32,771 bases of DNA from an uncultured Mycoplasmatota bacterium (lineage in GTDB: Bacteria; Bacillota_I; Bacilli_A; RF39; UBA660): positions 1 through 32,771 of the forward strand of contig CAMSCJ010000018.1 in assembly GCA_947056845.1 (NCBI GenBank). The letters run 5' to 3'. The stretch's first letter is position 1, and each line of letters starts with the position of its first letter. The position numbers were made by a program, and so were the translations under genes. The notes below the pieces were generated by a model that was not told the origin of the DNA, did not search any database, and saw nothing but the letters and a program-made list of their open reading frames with translations. Shown in pieces: positions 24,515 through 32,771 of this stretch.

Positions 24515-24778
24515 ATGGCAAACATGAAAAACGCAAAAAAGAAAATCAAAGTTATTGCCAAAGAAACAGTAAGTAATAATAACTATGAAGCAACTATGAA
24601 AACAGCTATGAAGAAAGTTGAAAGAGCTGTTAGTGCTAATGATAAAGAATCTGCTCAGGCAAATTTAAAAAACGCTATTAAAGCAATTGACAAAGCCGCT
24701 TCTAAAGGTGTCGCTAGTAAAAACTTTGTAGCTCGTAATAAATCTCGTTTATCTAAAAAAGTTAACGCTATGAACTAA
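24515..24778 (+). CDS. rpsT: 30S ribosomal protein S20
   Basis: This is an 87-residue, lysine-rich, fully helical protein with a strong SD (GGGAGGTGAAATT). MANMKNAKKKIKVIAK at the start, AVSANDKESAQANLKNAIKAIDKAASKG in the middle and ARNKSRLSKKVNAMN at the end are the S20 family pattern. It binds 16S rRNA early in small-subunit assembly. It is divergent from gpr and has its own promoter and terminator. Confidence 0.97.
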   Translation: MANMKNAKKKIKVIAKETVSNNNYEATMKTAMKKVERAVSANDKESAQANLKNAIKAIDKAASKGVASKNFVARNKSRLSKKVNAMN

Positions 24779-24806
24779 TCAATTCTAGGATGAATTGATT
24801 TTTTTA
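24777..24806 (+). terminator. Intrinsic terminator of rpsT
   Basis: AATCAATTC and GAATTGATT form a 9-bp stem with a 6-base loop, followed by T5. Confidence 0.85.
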
Positions 24807-24811
24807 TGCAC

Positions 24812-24833
24812 AAAAAAAACGCTAAATGCGTTT
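24812..24833 (-). terminator. Intrinsic terminator of the transglutaminase-like gene
   Basis: AAACGC and GCGTTT pair around a 5-base loop on the minus strand, followed by further T residues (T8 run in all). Confidence 0.65.
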
Positions 24834-25752
24834 ATTGAGCTTCTGGAAAAACATTTATATCATAATTATGTTGACCAGTATTCTTATTATCTAATTCAGT
24901 TGATGATATTAGAAAAAAATTGTGCAACAACAAGTTTTCTTTGGTATTAACCACAGGATCATCCCAGGTTAAATCTAAATGCAACCATTTATTATCTATA
25001 AAAACAAAGTTCCAAACATGATTATTACTTGATATTTTATAATTAGGAATATTCATTTTATTTAAAAATAGTGCCATCGCATCACTATACCCTCCACAAA
25101 TACCATAACCTTGTAATAACGGTCCATATGCTGTTTGTGATTTATATTTTGACACATATTTTTCATTATTTAAATTATCAGCCTTTTCACTATCATATAC
25201 AGTATTATTAATAATATAATCATGAATAGCTTTTATCTTATCTTTATTTGTCATATCATTTGTAATAATTGTATTATAAATTTCATCAATTTTTGAGTTA
25301 AGTTCTAAAATATCATCTTTACTATATAGTTTATTTACTTTAATAGTAACCTTGCCCAAATTATTAATACTGATTTTAATATTACTAAAACTATTATAAG
25401 GGTGAATAAAATTATTCATATATGAAACTGTAACAGCATTATTTGTTATATCCTTAGAATCCATGATGCAATCTTCATACTCCATTGTACAAAAATAACT
25501 AAACTCATCCCATCCATTGTTTAAACCACTATAAATAATATTTAAGATATCCTGTCTATTTTGCGGTTTAAAATTATCAGTTTGCTTAACAAAACTGTTA
25601 TTATAATCTAATTTATATTCATTAGTATTACCAGCTGTAAATTCCTCTTTATATATATAGTTTAAAACAATATACTCAAATAATTGATCTTTATATGTAT
25701 AGATTATAAAAAGAATAATTGCAGTGATAATAAATATTAATAGTTTTTTCAT
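24832..25752 (-). CDS. Exported transglutaminase-like (papain-fold) protein
   Basis: This is a 306-residue protein from ATG 25752, whose SD is GGTGAATGAT; an in-frame codon four codons upstream lies before the SD. One N-terminal membrane helix (LLIFIITAIILFIIYTY) places the rest outside. Residues about 180-285 form a transglutaminase-core domain: KIKAIHDYIINNTVYD, then GYGICGGYSDAMALFL (catalytic Cys), ISSNNHVWNFVFID (His) and WLHLDLTWDDP (Asp), with the triad in the standard order. Such proteins act as surface proteases or cross-linkers. A link to GerQ cross-linking is possible in principle but not shown: this one has a membrane anchor, unlike Bacillus Tgl. Confidence 0.85.
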   Translation of the reverse strand: MKKLLIFIITAIILFIIYTYKDQLFEYIVLNYIYKEEFTAGNTNEYKLDYNNSFVKQTDNFKPQNRQDILNIIYSGLNNGWDEFSYFCTMEYEDCIMDSKDITNNAVTVSYMNNFIHPYNSFSNIKISINNLGKVTIKVNKLYSKDDILELNSKIDEIYNTIITNDMTNKDKIKAIHDYIINNTVYDSEKADNLNNEKYVSKYKSQTAYGPLLQGYGICGGYSDAMALFLNKMNIPNYKISSNNHVWNFVFIDNKWLHLDLTWDDPVVNTKENLLLHNFFLISSTELDNKNTGQHNYDINVFPEAQ

Positions 25753-25851
25753 ATCATTCACCATTATTATTATACCAAAAACTAAAAAAAAAAGAAGTAC
25801 AATTAGTAAAATATTTTCGATAAATTATTTATAATTTTAATTAAATCTTTA

Positions 25852-25886
25852 TTAAAAAAACTATTACGTTTCATTTGTAACAGTTT
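25852..25886 (-). terminator. Intrinsic terminator of the heat-shock operon
   Basis: AAACTGTTAC pairs with GTAATAGTTT (one G-U) on the minus strand, followed by TTTTAAT. It ends the hrcA-dnaJ transcript. Confidence 0.7.
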
Positions 25887-26989
25887 TATAAATATTCTTT
25901 ATATTTTTTAAATTCACTACTATCTTCTAAATTTGTTTTCGATAATTGTTCAAATAATTTTTTCTGATCTTTAGACAATTTAGTTGGTGTTATAACTTTA
26001 ATAACAACATACATATCACCTTTTCGACCTGTTTGAACATCTTCAACACCTTTACCTTTTAAACGATGTTTATCACCTGTTTGACTTCCGTCTGGTATTG
26101 TCAATTTAACACTACCATAAAGAGTTGGAATATCTTTTTTACACCCTAAAACCGCATCTACAATTGTTAAAGGTAACGTAAGGTAAATATCATTTTCATT
26201 TCTTTCAAATAAGGCATGTGATTTAACATTAAATTCTAAATATAAATCACCATTAGGACCACCATTATAACCAGCCTCACCTTTACCAGCCAAACGGAGT
26301 TGGTTTCCAGTATCAACACCAGCTGGAATTTTTACCTCAATATCTTTATTTTTTCTAATACGCCCAGTTCCTCGACATTTAGAGCAATTTTCATCAAATA
26401 CTTTGCCCTTACCTTGACAATTAGAGCATGTCGTTCTAGTCATAAATGTTCCAAGAAGCGTTCTTTGTTCTGATGTTACTTGACCACTACCATGACAAGT
26501 TGGACAAGTCTTTTCGCCATGACCTCCAGTTCCCGAACAACCATCACAATCTTCTGTAACATCTAAATTTAATGTTTTTTTACACCCAAACACAGCTTCT
26601 TCAAACGTTAAATTTATTCGCATTACCGAGTCTCGCCCTTTACTTTTCCTTGCTTGGGAAGAACCTCTGCCTCCACCAAAGCCAAATCCAGAACCAAATA
26701 TATCACCAAAAATATCAGAGAAATCAAAGCCAGAGAAATCAAAGCCTCCGCCACCCATACCATTATTATCGAAAGCCGCATGACCAAATTGATCATATTG
26801 ACGTCTTTTGGCATCATCAGATAAGACGGCATAAGCTTCCTGTGCTTCCTTAAACTTTTCAGCAGCATTTGGCTCCTTAGAAACATCTGGATGATATTTT
26901 TTTGCTAATTTACGAAAAGCACTTTTTATTTCATCTTGACTAGCACTTTTTGAAACACCAAGTACTTCATAATAATCTCTCTTATTCAT
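25886..26989 (-). CDS. dnaJ: Chaperone DnaJ (Hsp40, class A)
   Basis: The product has 367 residues, and AGGAG lies eight bases before the ATG. The J-domain (residues 3-67) contains the HPD motif at 33-35. A Gly/Phe-rich linker ([20 protein letters not shown]) follows. Four CxxCxGxG repeats form two zinc centres: [24 protein letters not shown] and CSKCRGTG (about 145-210). The C-terminal client-binding domains end the protein. DnaJ delivers clients to DnaK and stimulates its ATPase. It is last in the operon, 15 bases after pepF rather than directly after dnaK. Confidence 0.97.
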   Translation of the reverse strand: MNKRDYYEVLGVSKSASQDEIKSAFRKLAKKYHPDVSKEPNAAEKFKEAQEAYAVLSDDAKRRQYDQFGHAAFDNNGMGGGGFDFSGFDFSDIFGDIFGSGFGFGGGRGSSQARKSKGRDSVMRINLTFEEAVFGCKKTLNLDVTEDCDGCSGTGGHGEKTCPTCHGSGQVTSEQRTLLGTFMTRTTCSNCQGKGKVFDENCSKCRGTGRIRKNKDIEVKIPAGVDTGNQLRLAGKGEAGYNGGPNGDLYLEFNVKSHALFERNENDIYLTLPLTIVDAVLGCKKDIPTLYGSVKLTIPDGSQTGDKHRLKGKGVEDVQTGRKGDMYVVIKVITPTKLSKDQKKLFEQLSKTNLEDSSEFKKYKEYL

Positions 26990-27004
26990 ACATCTTACTC
27001 CTTT

Positions 27005-28798
27005 CTAGATTAATTCTTTTAATAATTGTAATTTTTCATCAAACATATTTAGTGCTTTTTGAATAGGCTCACTTGTCGTCATATCAACACCAGCTCTTTT
27101 TAAAATATCCAATGGATATCCATTACAACCACTACTTAAAAACTCTAAATACTTTTCTTTTGCACCAGATACACCATTTAAGATATCACTAGCTATAGCG
27201 ATAGCAGCCGATATTCCTGTTGCATATTTATAAACATAAAAGCTAGTATAGAAATGAGGTATTCTTTTCCATTCATGTTTAATAAGTTCATCACTTACCA
27301 TATTATCACCAAAATATAATTTATTTAAATCATAATAGGTCTTATTAAATTCTTCTTCAGTAAGTGGAATATTTTTACTATATTTATCATGCATTAACAT
27401 TTCAAATTCAGCAAACATTGTTTGTCTAAATAAAGTTCCTTTTAACTTATCTAAGAATTCATTTAAATATAAAATCTTTTCTTCTTTTGTTTTCGCATTT
27501 TTATATAAATAATCATTTAATAATATTTCATTAACTGTTGAAGCTATTTCTGCCAAAAATATAGAATAATCATGATAAATATATGGTTGATTTTTTCTTG
27601 AATAATAAGAATGCATAGAATGACCTAATTCATGTGCCATTGTGCTAACCGAATCAATTGTATTATTATAATTAAGCAACACATAAGGATGTGTATCATA
27701 TGTTCCCCAACTATAAGCTCCTGATTTTTTACCAATATTTGGATATACATCTATCCAACATTCATCAAAGGCTTTTTTTAAATCATTTAAATATTCATCA
27801 CCTAATGGTTTTAAAGCCTCAAATATAATTTTCTTTCCTTCTTCAAAAGAAATGTCTTTTGGTACATCACTACATAAATCAACATAAACATCCCACATAT
27901 GTAATTCATCAACACCTAAAACTTTTTTACGCAAAGAAACATAATCATACATTTTATCCATATTGTTATGTACTGTCTCAATTAAATTTTGATATACATT
28001 TATACTTATATTATCTTGAAATAAACTCATCTCTATTGGACTATTATATTTCTTTACATTACTATTAAAGAAATTTTCTTTAATTTGCCCCTTATATGTA
28101 GTCGCTATAGTGTTTTTAATACTATTCCAGTAATTATACATATTATTAAAAGCAGATTCTCTTACATTCCGATTTTTACTACCCATATATTTTATATAAT
28201 TGCTATTAGTTAATTTAACATTTTTTCCTTCCTCATCAATTATATCACCCAAATTAATATCCGCATTATCTAAATTATAAAAGGCTTCAGCACACCCACC
28301 AAAGGCATTATTAGCATTGGTTACAATCTCTTCTAATTCTTTCGATAATGTATGTTCCTTAAATCTAAAAGTTTTTTCTAAATCGAAACGATATAATTCT
28401 AATTTTGGCTCTTCCTTAATTAAAATTTCAACATCAACAAAGGATTTTTCTAACATTTCTGGCAAAACAAACGACAACTTTAACCCACAATCCTCATATA
28501 AATTTTGAATTTTCATCTTCAATGCTTGGTTTTTTGTATTTGTTGTATCACTATCACATAACATATTTGCATAAACATAAAGTTTTAACAAAAGACGATT
28601 ATAATTATTTAAAAGTTCGTAAAAATTATATAGATTTTTGCCACTATCCATTATTTTGCCTTTATATGCTTCTAACTCAGTGCACAAATCAGTAACTTCT
28701 TTAATTGCACCGTTAATTTCATTTTCATTCGAAAAGACCTTATCAATACTCCATTTATATTGCTCACTAATTTCGTTTCGCGTTTTTTCTTTCTCCAT
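27005..28798 (-). CDS. pepF: Oligoendopeptidase F (M3B metallopeptidase)
   Basis: This is a 597-residue protein from ATG 28798 with SD GGGGAG; an in-frame start 12 codons upstream lies ahead of that SD. The zinc motif is HELGH at residues 389-393 (MAHELGHSMHSYYSRK), with the third ligand Glu in IFLAEIASTVNE about 25 residues on. FEMLMHDKYSKNIPLTEEEFN and PHFYTSFYVYKYATGISAAI are standard PepF segments. It degrades short peptides in the cytoplasm. Unusually, it lies between dnaK and dnaJ, 64 bases after dnaK and 15 bases before dnaJ, so it should be part of the HrcA-controlled heat-shock transcript. Confidence 0.95.
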   Translation of the reverse strand: MEKEKTRNEISEQYKWSIDKVFSNENEINGAIKEVTDLCTELEAYKGKIMDSGKNLYNFYELLNNYNRLLLKLYVYANMLCDSDTTNTKNQALKMKIQNLYEDCGLKLSFVLPEMLEKSFVDVEILIKEEPKLELYRFDLEKTFRFKEHTLSKELEEIVTNANNAFGGCAEAFYNLDNADINLGDIIDEEGKNVKLTNSNYIKYMGSKNRNVRESAFNNMYNYWNSIKNTIATTYKGQIKENFFNSNVKKYNSPIEMSLFQDNISINVYQNLIETVHNNMDKMYDYVSLRKKVLGVDELHMWDVYVDLCSDVPKDISFEEGKKIIFEALKPLGDEYLNDLKKAFDECWIDVYPNIGKKSGAYSWGTYDTHPYVLLNYNNTIDSVSTMAHELGHSMHSYYSRKNQPYIYHDYSIFLAEIASTVNEILLNDYLYKNAKTKEEKILYLNEFLDKLKGTLFRQTMFAEFEMLMHDKYSKNIPLTEEEFNKTYYDLNKLYFGDNMVSDELIKHEWKRIPHFYTSFYVYKYATGISAAIAIASDILNGVSGAKEKYLEFLSSGCNGYPLDILKRAGVDMTTSEPIQKALNMFDEKLQLLKELI

Positions 28799-28818
28799 TA
28801 TTTCTCCCCATAGTAGTA

Positions 28819-28847
28819 CTAAAGTTCTAGTCACCTAGAACTTCAGT
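28819..28847 (-). other. Intergenic hairpin between dnaK and pepF
   Basis: AAGTTCTAG (28822-28830) and CTAGAACTT (28835-28843) form a perfect 9-bp stem with a 4-base loop. No T-run follows on either strand, so it is not a plain terminator. In the operon mRNA it sits just after dnaK and could act as a stabilising or processing element. Confidence 0.5.
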
Positions 28848-28862
28848 TACAATATTTAATTT

Positions 28863-30692
<1,830 letters not shown>

Positions 30693-30712
30693 TTATTCAC
30701 CTTTCCTTTTTT

Positions 30713-31384
30713 CTATTCACTAACTTTAACCATTGCTGGTCTAATAACTTTATCTTTAAGTAAATATCCCTTTTGTAAAACTTCTATTACCATACCTGCT
30801 TCAACGCCCTCTTTTTGTTCAGTCATAACAGCTTGATGGTAAGTTGGATCAAATGGTTTATTGCCTCCATCAATGGCCTTAACACCATTTTTTTCTAAAA
30901 TAGAAACTAATTTACAATAAATCATTTTAAATCCTGATAGAAATTTAGATACTTCATCTTCTAAATTATCATCATCCATACTAATAGCTCTTTCAAAATT
31001 ATCGACAATTGGTAAAATTTCTCTTACAATATCTTCACTAGAATATTTAAGCATTTTACTAATTTCTTCGTCTTTTCTTTTACGATAATTAATAAGTTCA
31101 GCATTAGTACGAAGATTTTGTTCTTCTAATGCTTTTACCTTTTCCTCTAATTCTTTTATTTGTTCTTTATGTTTATCTTTTTTATCCTTTTTATTCTTTT
31201 TTTCACAATTTCCTTGACCATCACCAATAGGGTCTTCATCGCTATCTAGGCAATCACACGAACTATGATCTCCGTTATGACATTCGCAATTATCATCGCA
31301 AGAACACTCAGTATCGCAATCGCACTCATTATTACAGTAACATTCTTCATCTTTAAGCTCTTCATTTTTTATCTCTTCTTCCAT
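30713..31384 (-). CDS. grpE: Nucleotide exchange factor GrpE with cysteine-rich N-terminal extension
   Basis: This is a 223-residue protein from ATG 31384 (SD AGGAGG); the frame is open 11 codons further up but without SD. The GrpE part runs from about residue 65: a long coiled coil (EQIKELEEKVKALEEQN), AELINYRKRKDEEI, ILPIVDNFERAI and the beta-wing (FDPTYHQAVMTEQ, GYLLKDKVIRPAMVKVS). It releases ADP from DnaK. The first 60 residues are unusual: 11 cysteines, with CxC pairs at 15/17, 21/23, 27/29 and 33/35 spaced six apart, another at 43/45, and Cys60, set in acidic sequence with His36 and His40. This looks metal-binding; ordinary GrpE has only an acidic disordered tail here. Confidence 0.95.
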   Translation of the reverse strand: MEEEIKNEELKDEECYCNNECDCDTECSCDDNCECHNGDHSSCDCLDSDEDPIGDGQGNCEKKNKKDKKDKHKEQIKELEEKVKALEEQNLRTNAELINYRKRKDEEISKMLKYSSEDIVREILPIVDNFERAISMDDDNLEDEVSKFLSGFKMIYCKLVSILEKNGVKAIDGGNKPFDPTYHQAVMTEQKEGVEAGMVIEVLQKGYLLKDKVIRPAMVKVSE

Positions 31385-31397
31385 CGTATCCTCCTTT

Positions 31398-32408
31398 TTA
31401 CAATTTTGTTTCATCAATGTTTTCCATTATATAATTCAGTAATGTAATAACACGATCATATTCCATTCTCTTAGGACCAATTAAAGCAATTGTTCCTTCT
31501 TCCCCATTAGCCTTATATTTGGTCTTAATAACAGTCATATCATCATCAAATTCATTCTCGCTACCAATATAAATTTTAATGTTTCCTTCACCTTCACTAT
31601 CATCAGCGGTAATACTACTAATAATATCTTTATCATCAAACTTACTAACAATTTGACGAATCTTGTCAATATTATCAAATTCTGGTTCCATTAAAATATT
31701 ACTTGGTTTATGAAGACTTATATTGGGACTATTTGTGAAATCTGTAAAAGCATTATAAAATGCATTATATAAAACCTCATGTTGATGTACATACTGTGGA
31801 ATGATTGGTTTAATTTCAAATTCTAGCTTACTACTAACTTCATTTATTGGTGTTCCAACAATTAACTTATTAATTAATTCTACCATTTGTTTTATTTCTT
31901 CTAAAGAAACCTGTTCTTCTAAAACAATATTTCGGTGTTCCACATGTCCTTTATCCGTAATAACAATACCAATAAAACGATAATCATCAAGTGGTACAAC
32001 TTCAACTTTTGTTACTTTATTTTCACTAGCTGTAGTACCTAATACTATTGAAGTATAATGTGTTAAATCTGAAATTATCTCCATACTTTTAATAATTGTA
32101 TCACTAATCATTAAAGAATTATTTTTAAAAATCGTTTGTAATTTTAGCATATCATCGCCTGTTAATTCTTTTGGTTGCATAATATTATCTACATAATAGC
32201 GGTAACCTTTTTCACTTGGAATTCTGCCTGAGGACGTATGTGTTTTCTCTAACAAACCTAGTTCCTCTAACTCACTCATTTCATTTCGAATCGTAGCACT
32301 TGAACAATTTAAAATTTCACATAATGACTTTGAACTTACTGGCCTAGCTGTCTTAATATAATCTTCAACAATTAATTTTAACAATTCAATTTGTCTATTG
32401 CTTAACAA
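31398..32408 (-). CDS. hrcA: Heat-shock repressor HrcA
   Basis: The product has 336 residues. The start is TTG 32408, with AGGTGAT upstream; no ATG lies nearby in frame. The N-terminal winged helix begins LSNRQIELLKLIVEDYIKTARPVSSK, and continues SSATIRNEMSELEELGLLEKTHTSSGRIPSEKGYRYYVD, the strongest family signature. A GAF-like middle and a C-terminal IALIGPKRMEYDRVITLLNY complete it. HrcA binds CIRCE with help from GroEL and represses chaperone genes. It autoregulates: two CIRCE-like operators flank its promoter. It is the first gene of hrcA-grpE-dnaK-pepF-dnaJ. Confidence 0.97.
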   Translation of the reverse strand: MLSNRQIELLKLIVEDYIKTARPVSSKSLCEILNCSSATIRNEMSELEELGLLEKTHTSSGRIPSEKGYRYYVDNIMQPKELTGDDMLKLQTIFKNNSLMISDTIIKSMEIISDLTHYTSIVLGTTASENKVTKVEVVPLDDYRFIGIVITDKGHVEHRNIVLEEQVSLEEIKQMVELINKLIVGTPINEVSSKLEFEIKPIIPQYVHQHEVLYNAFYNAFTDFTNSPNISLHKPSNILMEPEFDNIDKIRQIVSKFDDKDIISSITADDSEGEGNIKIYIGSENEFDDDMTVIKTKYKANGEEGTIALIGPKRMEYDRVITLLNYIMENIDETKL

Positions 32409-32423
32409 TATATCACCTACTTT

Positions 32424-32450
32424 TTAGCACTCAATATTCCTTAGTGCTGT
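32424..32450. promoter_or_regulatory. CIRCE operator, downstream copy (imperfect)
   Basis: TTAGCACTC, nine bases, then TAGTGCTGT matches CIRCE (TTAGCACTC-N9-GAGTGCTAA) with one perfect and one 6/9 arm. It covers the transcription start region of hrcA. Confidence 0.8.
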
Positions 32451-32454
32451 TCTC

Positions 32455-32483
32455 ATTATACTATTATATGTTAGCATTGTCAA
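32455..32483 (-). promoter_or_regulatory. Consensus sigma-A promoter of the heat-shock operon
   Basis: TTGACA (32483-32478), exactly 17 bases, TATAAT (32460-32455): a perfect vegetative promoter, lying between and partly under the two CIRCE elements. Confidence 0.9.
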
Positions 32484-32497
32484 TATATGAGTGCTAA
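32471..32497. promoter_or_regulatory. CIRCE operator, upstream copy (imperfect)
   Basis: TTAGCATTG, nine bases, then GAGTGCTAA: one perfect and one 7/9 arm. It overlaps the -35 box. Confidence 0.8.
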
Positions 32498-32530
32498 AAA
32501 AATAAATTTTACATTTTTATAATAAAACAA

Positions 32531-32566
32531 AATAGAATCTTTAACTGTTACTTTAAAGATTCTATT
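32531..32566 (-). terminator. Intrinsic terminator of the right-edge Rpn gene
   Basis: AATAGAATCTTTAA and TTAAAGATTCTATT form a perfect 14-bp stem with an 8-base loop, followed on the minus strand by TTGTTTTAT. It also insulates the hrcA promoter. Confidence 0.8.
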
Positions 32567-32771
32567 TCATTTTCTGATAAATTAGTATATTTTGAAATAA
32601 ACAAAATATCTATTCCATCTTCAAGCATATTTTTAGCAATTTTTCTTTTTTCTTTATTAATTCCTTGACTAAGTCCTTTACTAAGACCTTGCTTTTGAGC
32701 ACTAATTATTTGTGTCCTTCTTATTTTTTCTTCTTCAACCTCAGCATCATATAGTCCAATCATTTTTTCAT
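32548..32771 (-). CDS. Rpn / PD-(D/E)XK family transposase-nuclease, C-terminal end (cut by window edge)
   Basis: The frame is open to the right edge, so only the C-terminal ~74 residues are visible; the ATG at 32763 is internal rather than a start. The segment has the charged helix with glycine-spaced repeats (QGLSKGLSQGINKEKRKIAK) and the closing NMLEDGIDILFISKYTNLSENEIESL. This tail is typical of the family in gut Firmicutes and close to the tail of the remnant at 9745-10237. The nuclease core, if present, lies outside the window, so I cannot say whether this copy is intact. Confidence 0.7.
   Translation of the reverse strand, partial: EKMIGLYDAEVEEEKIRRTQIISAQKQGLSKGLSQGINKEKRKIAKNMLEDGIDILFISKYTNLSENEIESLK

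Overview
The window is AT-rich DNA from a low-GC Firmicute (Bacilli / Erysipelotrichia / RF39-like type). It reads the standard code: TAA, TAG and TGA all act as stops, and tryptophans are TGG. Walled-cell genes (class B PBP, GH25 lysozyme, NagZ) exclude a true mycoplasma. GPR spore protease and GerQ coat protein point to a spore former, or a lineage that keeps part of the programme. Many genes use the GGTGAT register of the Shine-Dalgarno sequence, and several upstream in-frame start codons are really SD sequence.

Layout. Bases 1-1750 look like an accessory patch: a broken XRE regulator, an orphan ParB-like protein behind a strong promoter, and a compact locus with the architecture of a type I toxin-antitoxin system. 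Bases 1764-5468 hold pheST behind a phenylalanine T-box. Bases 5469-14487 are mixed: a TelA-like two-domain protein, DinB polymerase, GH25 lysozyme, a decayed Rpn-type transposase/nuclease, a NodB-fold pseudoenzyme, M29 aminopeptidase, a small coat-like protein with a sigma-K-like promoter, an unknown protein, GerQ and LemA. Bases 14491-24806 carry efp, rpmG, pbp2, sod, a DUF2624-like gene, nfo, a 2-hydroxyacid dehydrogenase pseudogene, an unknown Cys/His protein, chbG, nagZ, gpr and divergent rpsT. A transglutaminase-like exported protein follows. The heat-shock operon hrcA-grpE-dnaK-pepF-dnaJ (minus strand) starts from a consensus promoter flanked by two CIRCE operators. The right edge cuts a second Rpn-family gene.

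The order efp, rpmG, pbpA, sodA, DUF2624, nfo ... gpr/rpsT, dnaJ-dnaK-grpE-hrcA is close to a condensed version of one Bacillus subtilis chromosome segment (from memory), so most of the right half is conserved backbone. The most interesting items are the candidate type I toxin-antitoxin locus at 1415-1748, a cysteine-rich (CxC) extension on GrpE, pepF inside the dnaK operon, and point-mutated or decayed genes that show recent gene loss.
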